A stretch of 64,000 nucleotides of DNA from CAVTYH01 sp963738835. Its GTDB lineage: Bacteria > Planctomycetota > Planctomycetia > Pirellulales > JADZDJ01. Every line of letters begins with the position of its first letter. Position 1 is the stretch's first letter. Location: the NCBI GenBank assembly GCA_963738835.1, contig CAVTYH010000005.1, positions 186,001-250,000 on the forward strand, written 5' to 3'. The position numbers were made by a program, and so were the translations under genes. The notes under the pieces are model-generated. The model had not been told where the DNA came from. It saw nothing but the letters and a program-made list of their open reading frames with translations, and searched no databases. Below are positions 28,741 through 38,622 of the stretch, piece by piece.

Positions 28741-29711
28741 GTTTGCACGCTCCCCTCTAATGCGGTGTTATTTGCCGAGGGCTGCGGCGGCAGAGCGGAG
28801 CACGTCGGAAAGAGACGGTATCAAACCGTGGGTTTGCAACCCGACGGCTTGCCGCGGCGATTCGTCCCGACTGTGGGCCGAGAGTGCGACGCTCTCGATC
28901 GAAAATTACTCGATCGATTGCGGAAACAGCAATGTCATCACCAGCGTGCTGGCGGGCCGCCCGATCCACCGGGCCCACCGCTGCCACGGCACCCACAGGG
29001 AGGGCGCGCACACAAGGAATGTTCTGTCGCTGTGTTCATCCAACCATGAGAAGTTCGGATGCCCTGCGGCATTATAGACGCTTGCCAACCGGCCAAGGCC
29101 AGTGGCTGCCGCTTGGGTACGGGAACTCGCGCCAGATGTCTGCTGACGGGCAGAAAACCCCTCAGGAAGTTCCAGATGAGAATTAGCAAATCCATCTGAA
29201 CACCGGTCTGGCGATGTGGTTGATTCGTTCCTCAGGCTCGTAAATCAGTCGGGAAAACCGACGCGAATGTTCTTTCCGGCGCGAGGCTCATGCCCGCATT
29301 GCCGCAAACACTCGAACTTGTTTTGGTTTTCTCGTAGGGGCGAGCTTGCGTGGCCTTCTGCTGGCCCGGAATCGCGACTTGCGAAAGCCTAAGAGACCTG
29401 GCCCGCAAACACCGACAAGAAACGCCTACTCTGTAGAATAATATCAAAGCCGCTGTAAACTGCAACCCGATTGCTGGCGGGCAGCGGTTTGGGAAGCCGT
29501 TGAGGCGACAGCCTTTAGCGGTCGGACCGGGGAAAGGGGTCAAGGCCGGCAAGGAGCCCCCGAATTATCGCAGAAAAATGAGATCGGGTTTGGAGGCCTT
29601 CGGAACCCGATTCCATCGATTCCCTTCAATCTGCAATCTGCATTCAGTAATCTGCGATCTGTCATTTACCGGGGATGATGGCCGCAAACGCTGAAGAAAT
29701 GATCGTGCCTT
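28741..29711. other. 970 bp spacer between divergent rny and tilS, possible small ORF
   Basis: Most of this looks non-coding. One candidate is a minus-strand product running from ATG 29195 (MDLLILIWNFLRGFLPVSRH) and continuing, after a frame change near 29085, as LASVYNAAGHPNFSWLDEHS to a stop near 28906. It would be about 97 residues, Trp-rich, with a hydrophobic start. It has no recognised family, so I leave it as a possibility. Near 29623-29670 is a reiterated AATCTGCAATCTGCATT spacer repeat. Promoters for both flanking genes should lie here. Confidence 0.35.
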
Positions 29712-30773
29712 ATGGATCGACCATCGCTTGAACAGGTTTTGGCTGCTGCGTGGTCGTCTGACGATTGGCGCGAAATCGCCGTGCTGGTGGCGGTTTCGGG
29801 CGGGCCAGATAGCGTGGCGCTGCTGCGGGCAATGGCCGCGGTAAAGCTTGACGTCGGCGGAGCGGGGCGATTGATTGTGGCCCACTTCAATCATCGTCTG
29901 CGGCAGGACGCTAGCGACGACGCGACGTTTGTTGAATCGTTGGCCCGGCAGCTGGAACTACCTTTCGAGCATGGCAAAGCGAATGTTGCGGCTTTAGCGA
30001 ACGAGCACGGCGACGGAATCGAGGCCGCAGCGCGCGATGCTCGATATGCTTTTTTGCGAGGGGCCGCGGAACGAAACGGAGCCCGATACCTCGCAACCGG
30101 CCACACTGCCGACGATCAAGTAGAGACCGTGCTATTCAACATTCTGCGTGGCACGGGACTAGCTGGGCTGGCTGGCATCCCGCGGGCCAGAGTGTTGGGG
30201 CCAGCAGTATCGTTAATTCGACCGCTGCTGAATGTACGGCGGTCGCAAGTGATAGAGTATCTTGACGTAATCGGTCAGCCATTTCGCAACGATCCCAGCA
30301 ACACCTCGCGTGATTTCTCTCGAAATCGTCTGCGACACGAGTTGCTGCCGCTGCTCCGCGAGACATTCAATCCAGAGGTCGATCATTCCATTCTGCGATT
30401 GAGCCGTCTCGCTGCGGACGCACAGCGGTTGATTGAACGGCTAGCCGAGGAACTGCTTGACCGTTGCCTATGCCCAGGGACCATCGCGGCGATGGTGCCC
30501 GCAACCCCTGAGCATGTTAACCATGTGCATCTCAACATTGCCGCGTTGCAGAGCGCCGATCGACATCTCGTCCGCGAAATGTTCATCGCTCTCTGGCGGC
30601 AAGCTGGCTGGCCGCAACAAGATATGGGCTTCTCTGAATGGGATTTGCTGGCAGAGATGGCGATTCCGAACTCCATCGGTTCGGCAGCCATCTCGCACAG
30701 GCGAGTGTTTTCCAGCAACATTCTCGTCGAGCGCACCGGCGAGCAACTGCTATTGAGCCGCCGTGGTGTTTAG
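29712..30773 (+). CDS. tilS: tRNA(Ile)-lysidine synthase
   Basis: TilS makes lysidine at the wobble position of tRNA-Ile(CAU), allowing AUA decoding. The N-type ATP pyrophosphatase motif VLVAVSGGPDSVALLRAMA is present, followed by VAHFNHRLRQDASDDATFVE, the family motif ARDARYAFL, GARYLATGHTADDQVET and FRNDPSNTSRDFSRNRLRHE. 353 residues is short for TilS: the C-terminal domain is reduced. Residues about 254-265 (GTIAAMVPAT) are encoded by a dispersed palindromic repeat that also occurs at 37631-37666. It converges on the MFS gene with only 16 bp between stops. Confidence 0.92.
   Translation: MDRPSLEQVLAAAWSSDDWREIAVLVAVSGGPDSVALLRAMAAVKLDVGGAGRLIVAHFNHRLRQDASDDATFVESLARQLELPFEHGKANVAALANEHGDGIEAAARDARYAFLRGAAERNGARYLATGHTADDQVETVLFNILRGTGLAGLAGIPRARVLGPAVSLIRPLLNVRRSQVIEYLDVIGQPFRNDPSNTSRDFSRNRLRHELLPLLRETFNPEVDHSILRLSRLAADAQRLIERLAEELLDRCLCPGTIAAMVPATPEHVNHVHLNIAALQSADRHLVREMFIALWRQAGWPQQDMGFSEWDLLAEMAIPNSIGSAAISHRRVFSSNILVERTGEQLLLSRRGV
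30472..30507 (-). repeat. 36-bp palindromic dispersed repeat, copy inside tilS
   Basis: The reverse complement of this stretch matches 37631-37666 at 35 of 36 positions. The core ACCATCGCGGCGATGGT is a near-perfect palindrome with one central mismatch. It is read in frame in tilS without a stop, adding residues around GTIAAMVPAT. Confidence 0.75.
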
Positions 30774-30789
30774 CAGCCGCGCTAGCTCA

Positions 30790-32415
30790 TCATGCCTCAA
30801 CTGGCCCAGCAATTCCGCCGGTGAATTCCGCGTCATTCGCGGCATGTCCGGCCAATACTTCGGCTTTGTATCCTCCGCGGGAGCGAAAATAGATGAGCAA
30901 TCCCACATAGCAAACGAACATGATCCCAGGGAAAATTGCCACGGTGGCCAGCGCGTTTTTCTTGGCGGCGGCTTTCACCGAATCGATTTCTTCCTGCTGC
31001 GGCTTCGGCAATGCTTCCACCTTCAGCGGATCCAGCGCCTTGTAAGTGCCGAAAATACTGGTCTGCTCGGCACCTACCACCTGAGAATAAACCGCCGGAC
31101 TGTTCTTTTCCAATTCGCGATCGATTTGCCGATCCTGAATGTTGCCCAATAGCGCGGCACCAACCACGCCGACTCCCAGCATGCCGACGCCGCCGGTCGT
31201 GTTGAGGGTCACGGCACCCCCTTTCGGAAACTGCTCCGATACCATGCCCAACATGGTCGGCCAAAAAAATGTCTTGCCGCAACCATAAATGGTCGCCGCG
31301 GCAAATACCCACCAGCCTTCTGCTCGGGAGAGAGCAATTAATCCCCCGGCCGCAATCAGCGAACATATAGTCAACAAACCTAGTGGCGACAGCGTATGCA
31401 CAATGGGTCCGGCAGAGGAACGCAAAATCAGCATGATGAGCGCAGTATAGACGAGAATCCAACCGGAGTCCCATCCGGTCTTCGCCATCACGGGCTTCAT
31501 CAAGTCGGAAATCCAACTATCGGTGCCCAATTCGGTCGTCGCCAATGGAATCATGATCAGCAGCAAAAAGATGAACATCGGACGACCCAGCGATTGTGTA
31601 TAGGCGCCGAACGCCAATACAAGCACTGCCGCAATTGCGACTTGTACGGCCGTGCTCCAGCCAAAATCGCGGCCCACTTCGCTGACCATGAGCGCTGTTA
31701 CAATCAAAGCTCCCAACACGCCGGCCTCCTGCAACATCGCTTTGTAGGAAACACCCGCGGTGACTCGTTCGCTTACTGGAAACTTGCAGCCTGAGAGCAT
31801 CACGCCGTATATCAAAGTTGGCAGCAAGATGAGCGCGACTTTCCACTCCCACCCGATAGGATGGTCAAACATCTGACCGATTACTCCTTTGCTGCCCATA
31901 GCGATTGTCAGCAACCCACCAAGAACAAAGCCGCAAGGCCAACCAGCGTGCAAAATATTCAACCATTTTGTCTTTTGTCGTGAGAACATGGTGGCTACGA
32001 CCGGATTGATCACTGCTTCGACGGTGCCGTTCGCCAAAGCCACGATGAAGTTGCCAGCATAAAGCATCCAGTAGCCAGCCCGTTGCCCAGCGAGAACTTG
32101 TTCGTTGCTCGCGCCCGATTTGGCCAACACCAGCGGAGCGCACATGGTGATAATGGCCGAAGCCACGTGGCAGACGAACGCAAAAATCATCGCCCGTCCA
32201 TAGCCGATGCGGTCAATCACTAAACTGAACAGCACGATACTGATGGCAAACGGCCACAAACCGACACCGAAGATTTCTCCCTTCTGCGTTTCACTCAGAC
32301 CAAACTGCGTCGCAAGCTCATCCATAATCAACGCTCGGATGATGAATCCAAACGCGGTGGCAATCAGTGCGATCCAGCAGCCCCAAAACAGACGGCGATC
32401 GTTGGTCCCGTTCAT
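30790..32415 (-). CDS. MFS transporter
   Basis: An intact 541-residue polytopic protein with about twelve hydrophobic segments. It begins LFWGCWIALIATAFGFIIRA and includes the family-type loop FSLVIDRIGYGRAMIFAFV after helices 2-3. The second half has a longer insert before its last helix (residues about 445-505, Lys/Glu/Gln-rich), which is unusual for simple sugar permeases. The motif NPVVATMFSRQKTKWLNILH recalls FucP-like MFS carriers that have NPxxxxLF-type sequences followed by N and H near helix 4. The substrate is not predictable. It diverges from the AsmA-like gene and converges on tilS. Confidence 0.8.
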   Translation of the reverse strand: MNGTNDRRLFWGCWIALIATAFGFIIRALIMDELATQFGLSETQKGEIFGVGLWPFAISIVLFSLVIDRIGYGRAMIFAFVCHVASAIITMCAPLVLAKSGASNEQVLAGQRAGYWMLYAGNFIVALANGTVEAVINPVVATMFSRQKTKWLNILHAGWPCGFVLGGLLTIAMGSKGVIGQMFDHPIGWEWKVALILLPTLIYGVMLSGCKFPVSERVTAGVSYKAMLQEAGVLGALIVTALMVSEVGRDFGWSTAVQVAIAAVLVLAFGAYTQSLGRPMFIFLLLIMIPLATTELGTDSWISDLMKPVMAKTGWDSGWILVYTALIMLILRSSAGPIVHTLSPLGLLTICSLIAAGGLIALSRAEGWWVFAAATIYGCGKTFFWPTMLGMVSEQFPKGGAVTLNTTGGVGMLGVGVVGAALLGNIQDRQIDRELEKNSPAVYSQVVGAEQTSIFGTYKALDPLKVEALPKPQQEEIDSVKAAAKKNALATVAIFPGIMFVCYVGLLIYFRSRGGYKAEVLAGHAANDAEFTGGIAGPVEA

Positions 32416-32790
32416 GGGTAGCCTTTCCGAGAGCGGAGATGGTTGCCGTTGATTAGTGCGACAGCAGTGCTATCGCGTTGCCTAAGGCCATTGAGTATAG
32501 CGAGCTGTTGGGCAAGGTAAATCGATTGTGCCGCATAATTTCCGCAGTTTTTGGCTGGCCGAAGTTCACGCCGGCCATTCGATCGCTGCGGTCGAAATAT
32601 CTTGACCCCGACCGGCGGTCGAACCTACCATACGCGGCCTTTTTCCCGGCCGACAGCACCGGTGCTGCGCACACACGGTTCGCAGGCTAGGGGTACGACA
32701 GTCCGTGGAATTGGAGAGTTGGCTTTCAATCCGCACCAGAACGGACGGACTTTTTGCCGTTACCCACCGCTTACTGCCTCCTTCTACGCC
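32416..32790. other. Divergent spacer between the MFS and AsmA-like genes
   Basis: No gene recognised. It must contain the promoters for both divergent genes. An open frame continues upstream of the chosen AsmA-like start to 32551, but it reads as low-complexity basic sequence and has no family match. A fragment CCGCTTACTGCCTCC (near 32768) resembles the CTGCCTACTGC-type repeats at 7055 and 20039. Confidence 0.4.
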
Positions 32791-35700
32791 GTGCGCGATT
32801 TCATCAATGCCTGCTGGTTCGCCTTCAAATGGGGGCTGCTTGCTGCGCTGATGGCGGCTGTCGGAGTCGGGTTGTATTACTACAGCCAGCTGAACGACGA
32901 AATCCGCAAGCGCGTGGAAGCTAAATTTGCCGCCGGCTATCCCCATCTCAAGGTCATCGTTCGCTCGGCACAATTGCTGAATGGCCAGGGCATCGAAGTT
33001 CGCGGCGTCTCGATTACCGATCCGCGTCTTGTCGGTCCGCCGGCCGAACTGGCATACTTCGATGAAATTCTGTTGTGCTGCAAAACCAATCTTCAGGAGC
33101 TCATTCAGCACGAGCCAAAATTTACGCGCATCATCATTCGCCGACCGCGTATTCAAGCCCTGCGATTGGCCGACGGAACATGGACGGCCAGCCAGTTGCT
33201 GCCGTTGCCGAAATTCAACGATCGTCCCACCGACATGCTCATCGAAGGCGGGCAGCTAGTCGTTTTCGATCCGCAACATGATCCACAAACAACATACAAC
33301 CTGCACGACATCAGCCTGAGCATCAAGCCAACCGCCGATGAAAACGGCGATGTGCAACCGTGGTGCGAAATGCGGGGCTCGATGGCGGGCGACCATCTGC
33401 AGCGCATTGAAATTGCAGGCCAGGCAAATCGCACAAGTGGTGCATTCGACTTCACCGGCTCGGTCAGCGGCATCGATATCTCACCGGAACTGATGGCGGT
33501 GTTGCCAGCCGATTACGCGGCTCGAATTAAACCGCTCGCGCCGCTGCGTGGGCAAGCGGGTTTTGGCTTTCATGTTCATCGTGACCCCACACAGCCCGAG
33601 GCGCTGCAATTTGAACTGGCCGGCGAATTGGTTTCCGGCCGCTTTGACGATTCCCGGTTGCCTGAAGCGCTGGCCGATTTGAGAGCTAAGTTCTCGGCCG
33701 ACAACCGTGGCTTTCAAATTACCAATCTCACCGCGCATAACGGACCGACCACGCTGCAATGGAATGCCCGAGTCGATGGCTTCGCTCCCGGCGCCGGTGT
33801 TAGTGCAAGGCGAAGCGCTGCATTTGCGAATCGGCAAGAATTGGGAAAACGTTTTGCCCCCCAATTTTTTGGAGCAATGGAAAAAATTTCTGCCGGAAGG
33901 CGAGCTGAACGTCAGGAACGTACGGGCCGAGTTCGACGGCAATAAATGGCGGATGGCGGCGACGGTGGAATGTTTGAACGTGTCGTTCGAATACTGGAAA
34001 TTCCCCTATCGATTGGAAGGCGGCCGGGGCGTTCTCACGTTGGATTACGACGAACAGACGCGGCAAAACCGTTTGAGCATCGATCTGCAAGCATTCGCAG
34101 GCAGCCGGCCGGTGGACATCAAAGGGCAGTTTTTCAATCCGGGACCGCAGTTCACCGGCTGGGTCACGCTGTCGGGCACGGAGATGCCTTTCGACCAGAA
34201 ATTGTACGCGGCGATTTATGCCGCACAGCCAAAATCAAGCGACGTCGTGCGGTCATTAAATCCGGTCGGCAGTTTCGATTTTGTGGTCCGCACCGAGCGC
34301 AACGATCCGGCACAGCAAGTGATGAATCAAGATGTCGATATTGCCTTGAATCGTTGCTCGTTCAATTACGAAAAATTTCCTTACCCTGTGCGAAACGTTG
34401 TCGGCCATTTGAAGTCACTCAACGGAAATTGGTTTTTCCAGAACCTGGAAGGCGCCAGCCATAGCGGACGAATCACCTGCGATGGAAATCTGACCAAAGC
34501 CGACGATGGCTTTGCCTTGCACTTGGAATTCGGCGGCAGCAATGTGGTGCTCGACGAGGAACTGCGCGATGCTCTGCCCGCTCGAATGCAGCCGCTGTGG
34601 AACAGCTTAAAGCCCAAGGGAACTTTCAATTTACAATCGGCCAAAGTCGAATACTCGACCACCACGAAGAAACTTGATGTGGTGACCCGCGTCGAGCCCG
34701 TGGCGGAATCGGTCTCGATCGATCCGACGTTTTTCCCGTATCGACTGGAAAATCTTCGCGGCGAACTGGAATTCCACGACGATCGGGCGGATTTCAAAAA
34801 CCTGCGGGCCTTTCACAACAGCCGGGAAGTTTCTGCCAGCGGCTTTTGCGAGCGCACGCCAGAAGGCAATTGGCACATGCATTTCGAGAATTTGACGACC
34901 GACCCCTCGCGCGTCGATCGAGATCGTGATCTCGTTACGGCACTGCCCGCCAAGCTGCGCAAGGTGGTGCTGCAATTGAATCCAACCGGCCTCGTGAGCA
35001 TGCACGGCGCGCTCGATTTGTGGGGCAAGCCGCCGGCGATGGCGCCAGACGGCTCGGCACCCGGCGATTGCACCGTGCGCAGCGAGTGGCATGATTTGGC
35101 GTTTGACGTACACCAAGGCACATTGCACACAGGCATCGATCTGCAGAACATTTTCGGCGGCATCGCGCTCACCGGAAGTTACGATCCTGAACGGCCCGAA
35201 GGAAAACGGCTGATGTCGCGTGCCTTAGTCCATGTCGAATCGCTGACGTGGAATCAGTTTCAATTGACCGACATCCAAGGGCCTATGTGGCTGGATGATC
35301 AGAAAGTATTATTCGGTTCACTGGCTGAAGATACACAACCCGGGCGGCCGCCGCGGCGGTTATCAGCCAAAGGTTATGGCGGCATGCTCGAAGCCGATGG
35401 CCAGGTATTGCTGGAGGAAACACCGCGGTATGCGATTCAAGCGGCGGTCGACAATGTCGACTTGAAATCTTTTTGCACCGACTCGCTTCCCGGCCGTCAA
35501 AAGCTGAAAGGACGTCTGCAAGCGGGAGTTCGGCTCACCGGAAATGCGGCCGGATTGCACACGCTGGCAGGTGAAGGACAAGTGCGACTGCGGGATGCAG
35601 ATATTTATGAGTTGCCCGTGATGGTCGCCCTTCTAAGCGTCTTAAATTTGAAGCGACCAAACACCACAGCGTTTACCACCAGCGATATCAATTTTCGAGT

Positions 35701-36055
35701 CGAAGGCGAGCACGTGTACCTGAAAAACATCGAGTTCAGCGGCGACGCCATCAGTCTGGTCGGCACCGGCGAAATGAACTTGAACACCGACATTAATCTG
35801 CGGCTCCAACCAATCATGGGACGTAGCGATATGCAACTGCCTGCCTGGAAGAAGCTCATGGGGGGCGCGAGCGAACAGCTCATGCAAATCCAAGTCACCG
35901 GCACCTTGGCCGATCCAAAAACAAAACGCGAGGCATTTCCCACGCTCAACCAGGCCTTGCAATCGATTCAGGCGGGCATGCAGCCGCAAGATCGTCACGT
36001 GCCGGCCGAAGGAATGCGACCATCGACCGGAGCCGCCGACGCTTCGCGGCGATGA
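32791..36055 (+). CDS. Giant AsmA/TamB-like envelope protein (frameshifted)
   Basis: GTG at 32791 gives MRDFINACWFAFKWGLLAAL with one N-terminal helix (LLAALMAAVGVGLYYYSQL), then more than 1,000 residues of beta-rich repeat. The C-terminus resembles AsmA/TamB-type proteins: LKGRLQAGVRLTGNAAGLHT, VEGEHVYLKNIEFSGDAISL and MNLNTDINLRLQPIMG. These proteins form long hydrophobic grooves thought to carry phospholipid between membranes. The frame change lies near 33795 in CTCCCGGCGCCGG; removing one base gives APVLVQGEALHLRI. No internal stop occurs in either corrected part. An earlier start is not excluded. Confidence 0.75.
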
Positions 36056-36070
36056 CGTAAGATTACATAG

Positions 36071-36090
36071 CCCGACCGTTGTCGGTCGGG
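36071..36090. repeat. CCCGACCG-TTGT-CGGTCGGG hairpin
   Basis: Perfect 8-bp stem with a TTGT loop, 15 bp after the AsmA-like stop codon. There is no T-run after it, so an intrinsic terminator is unlikely; a REP-type or 3'-end stabilising hairpin is more plausible. The next gene begins 34 bp later. Confidence 0.55.
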
Positions 36091-36124
36091 AGGAGCGGAA
36101 TTAAGGTTCTCCACGGGTGAATAT

Positions 36125-36457
36125 ATGAGCGTTGGACCACTAAGTTTCGCTGGTAGCGCCGCCGCCACACCGCTGGCCCAATCGAAAGGATCGGATGTGG
36201 ATCGGGCCGAGCAGGAAACCTCAGCTCAAGAACGGCAGTTTCAGCACGAACTCAAAGCCGAGCAGGCCGCCGGCATCGGCCAGACCGACGGCGAAGAGCA
36301 CGAAACCGAAGACCGCGACGCCGACGGCCGTCGCCTGTGGGAGTTGCCACCGAAGAAAGCCAAAGCAGCTAGCGATGTTGCGATGGCCGAAGATTCGACG
36401 CAGCATAGCCGCGATGTCACCGGCGACTGCGGCAACCAGTTAGATTTAACCGGCTAG
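36125..36457 (+). CDS. Small acidic protein of a planctomycete-type family
   Basis: 110 residues, starting MSVGPLSFAGSAAATPLAQS. The middle is polar and charged (AEQETSAQERQFQHELKAEQ), then DRDADGRRLWELPPKK. The end reads SRDVTGDCGNQLDLTG. There is no signal, helix or cysteine pattern of known meaning. I recognise the layout MSVGPL ... ADGRRLWE ... D.TG..GN.LDL.G as a family typical of planctomycetes, from memory; its function is not known to me. It starts at ATG 36125 between the AsmA-like gene and dapF. Confidence 0.7.
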   Translation: MSVGPLSFAGSAAATPLAQSKGSDVDRAEQETSAQERQFQHELKAEQAAGIGQTDGEEHETEDRDADGRRLWELPPKKAKAASDVAMAEDSTQHSRDVTGDCGNQLDLTG

Positions 36458-36492
36458 CCTAGCGAACCTTGCCGCCATAGTGCGTCTCCTAG

Positions 36493-36512
36493 CCGGAGGC
36501 AACGGCCTCCGG
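36493..36512. repeat. CCGGAGGC-AACG-GCCTCCGG hairpin
   Basis: Perfect 8-bp stem with an AACG tetraloop between the small acidic protein gene and dapF. A second, related half (CTCCGGCGGGCGTTGCC) follows at about 36543. No T-run follows, so it is not a typical intrinsic terminator. Confidence 0.5.
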
Positions 36513-36593
36513 AGTCGTACCAATGGATTGTCTACTTGCACGTCTCCGGCGGGCGTTGCCCCCCGGCTATTGGACCGATAGAATCTTCGCGCC

Positions 36594-37598
36594 ATGAGAT
36601 TCACCAAGATGCAAGGAATCGGCAACGACTATGTGTATGTCGATTGCTTTGCGCAGCCGCTGCCGAGCGATCCGGCCACGCTGGCCGTGAAGATCGCCGA
36701 TCGGCATTTTGGCGTCGGCGGCGACGGGCTGATTCTGATTTGCCCGTCCGAAAAAGCCGACGCCCGGATGCGGATGTTCAACGCCGACGGCAGCGAGGCC
36801 GAAATGTGCGGCAACGGCGTGCGCTGCGTGGCCAAGTACGTTTACGATCACGGCATCGCCAAAAAGCCGACGTTGAAAATCGAAACCGGCCGCGGCGTGC
36901 TGACGCTGGATTTGGAAGTGGCTGGCTGCAAAGTTCAAAAAGTCCGCGTCGACATGGGCGAACCGATTTTGGAGGCGGCAAAGATACCAGTGGAACTTGG
37001 AGGAGTGTCAGCGAACGCTTCGGTGATCAACTACGACCTCGATCTAGCCCTCGACCAGCTATTCACTGGCTGGAACATAGTAGCAAAGGAGCACCCTGTA
37101 AGAGCCGCATTGTTTCCACGGACCGGACCACCCAAGCCAATTCCATATCCAGGAGTAAAAAAGGAATTCCTTGTTGAGCCGAAAGAGCCCTGGACCGTAA
37201 CATGCGAACTTGACCGACACTTTACCTGCGTCTCGATGGGAAATCCGCACGCGATAATGTATTGCAGGCAAATTGCGCAGGTACCGCTAAAGGGAGCCGG
37301 CTCATTCTTGGAACAAGCTGCGATTTTTCCAAAACGCGCCAATATTCATTTCGTCGAATTGCACTCGCCGTTCGAAGTCACCATGCGAACCTGGGAACGC
37401 GGCAGCGGGATTACGCTAGCATGCGGCACCGGAGCTAGCGCGGTTTGCGTCGCCGGCGTGCTAACGGGCCGCACGGGACGCAAAATGCTCGCCCATTTGC
37501 CGGGGGGCGATTTGGAATTGGAGTGGAACGAAAACGACAATCATGTTTACATGACGGGATCGGCCACGGAGGTTTTCAGCGGCGAGTGGCCGGATTGA
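36594..37598 (+). CDS. dapF: Diaminopimelate epimerase with an internal insertion
   Basis: DapF converts LL- to meso-diaminopimelate for lysine and peptidoglycan. Both catalytic cysteines are present: FNADGSEAEMCGNGVRC and LACGTGASAVC. The flanking blocks MQGIGNDYVYVDC, FGVGGDGLILI, VSMGNPHA, RANIHFVEL and HLPGGDLELEW are standard. Length is 334 instead of about 275. Between the first-domain end (PILEAAKIPVE) and VSMGNPHA there are about 79 residues where E. coli has about 21. DNA from roughly 36975 to 37340 is lower in GC and rich in codons rare elsewhere here (ATA, AGA, AGG, CTA, GTA). That suggests a recombined segment. No frame error is seen. Confidence 0.93.
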   Translation: MRFTKMQGIGNDYVYVDCFAQPLPSDPATLAVKIADRHFGVGGDGLILICPSEKADARMRMFNADGSEAEMCGNGVRCVAKYVYDHGIAKKPTLKIETGRGVLTLDLEVAGCKVQKVRVDMGEPILEAAKIPVELGGVSANASVINYDLDLALDQLFTGWNIVAKEHPVRAALFPRTGPPKPIPYPGVKKEFLVEPKEPWTVTCELDRHFTCVSMGNPHAIMYCRQIAQVPLKGAGSFLEQAAIFPKRANIHFVELHSPFEVTMRTWERGSGITLACGTGASAVCVAGVLTGRTGRKMLAHLPGGDLELEWNENDNHVYMTGSATEVFSGEWPD

Positions 37599-37630
37599 AA
37601 TCGTCGTGTAATTTGCGTTGCCAAGCCCAA

Positions 37631-37666
37631 GGGTTGCGGGCACCATCGCCGCGATGGTCACTGGGC
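37631..37666 (+). repeat. 36-bp palindromic dispersed repeat, spacer copy
   Basis: GGGTTGCGGGCACCATCGCC and the following 16 bases match the inverted copy inside tilS (30472-30507) at 35 of 36 positions. Here it is flanked by AAGCCCA (37623) and TGGGCTT (37662), so the spacer copy sits in a larger hairpin. It lies in the dapF/DUF374 gap. Confidence 0.75.
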
Positions 37667-37700
37667 TTACTCTGAGGTACAGCATCCACAATTCATCGGC

Positions 37701-38515
37701 ATGGACGCCATGAAATCTGTCAAACGATTCCTTATCAACGTCGGCGGGCTGCTTTGCTCTTCACTCGTACGGAACTGGATGGGCACGCTCGAATACAAGT
37801 GCGCCTATTATGATGAATCGATCGATCCGGTAAAGCCAAGTTACTCCGGGCAGAAAATCTACATCTTCTGGCACGAATACATTCTGTTCCCGCTTTATCT
37901 TCGCGGGCACTGCAACTTGACGATGCTGCTGAGCCGGCATCCGGATGCCGATATTCTGACCCGCACTGCCTACCACATGGGATTCGAATTCGTCCGCGGC
38001 AGCAGTTACCGCGGCGGAGTCACTGCACTGCGAGAGCTGGTGCGCCGCAGCCAGAAAATGAACCTGACCATTACGCCCGACGGACCGCGCGGACCGCGCC
38101 GCGAACTGGCCCCGGGGCCGGTTTATTTAGCGTCAAAACTTGGATTACCGATCGTGGCGATGGGCTTCGGCTACGATCGACCGTGGCGATTGACCACTTG
38201 GGATCGCCACGCGTTGCCACGGCCATTCAGCCGCGGCGGGCTGTCGTCAGTCCTGAGATTGAAGTGCCCGCCGATTTGGATCGAAATGGCCTGGAGCACT
38301 ACCGAATCGAAGTCGAACGACTCTTGAATCGTCTCACGCTGGAAGCCGAAGCCTGGGCGGAATCGGGCACGCGAAAAGTCAATGAATCGCCATTGCGTCA
38401 AGAACCCATCTGGCGCGGCTATCCTAGGCTCGATCCGCCGCAAAGTTTCAATCTGCCACATTTCGAAATCCACGCAAAAGATTTGCCGCGAATGAAGGCA
38501 AATGAACGCGAATAA
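37701..38515 (+). CDS. DUF374 lysophospholipid acyltransferase-like protein (frameshifted)
   Basis: The DUF374 signature is present: KIYIFWHEYILFPLYLRGH, GFEFVRGSSYRGGVTALREL, TITPDGPRGPRRELAPGPVY and LGLPIVAMGFGYDRPWRLTT. Family members lie within the LPLAT superfamily and are thought to acylate lipid A-like or phospholipid acceptors. After residue about 175 the chain shifts frame (near 38235) and continues AVVSPEIEVPADLDRNGLEH to the stop at 38515; one missing base in the GC-rich CGGCGGGCTG explains it. The C-terminal 60 residues are polar and variable. ATG at 37701 is chosen; a second ATG follows three codons later. Confidence 0.8.
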
Positions 38516-38622
38516 GAATGGAGCCCGACGATCGAAGAGCGGCCATCCACTTGATCAACGGCCACAAATTGCCACAATCCATTTGCGTTGATTCGGATTG
38601 ATGTAGGCAAATTTGGTGGACC

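Noticed and set aside
28757..29011. Minus-strand 84-codon ORF in the rny-tilS spacer
   Set aside because: Low-complexity Ala/Arg composition, no start signal, and it competes with a slightly better small-ORF reading.
36536..37177. Alternative 213-codon frame overlapping dapF
   Set aside because: Arg/Ser-rich shadow of dapF; the dapF frame has all catalytic motifs.
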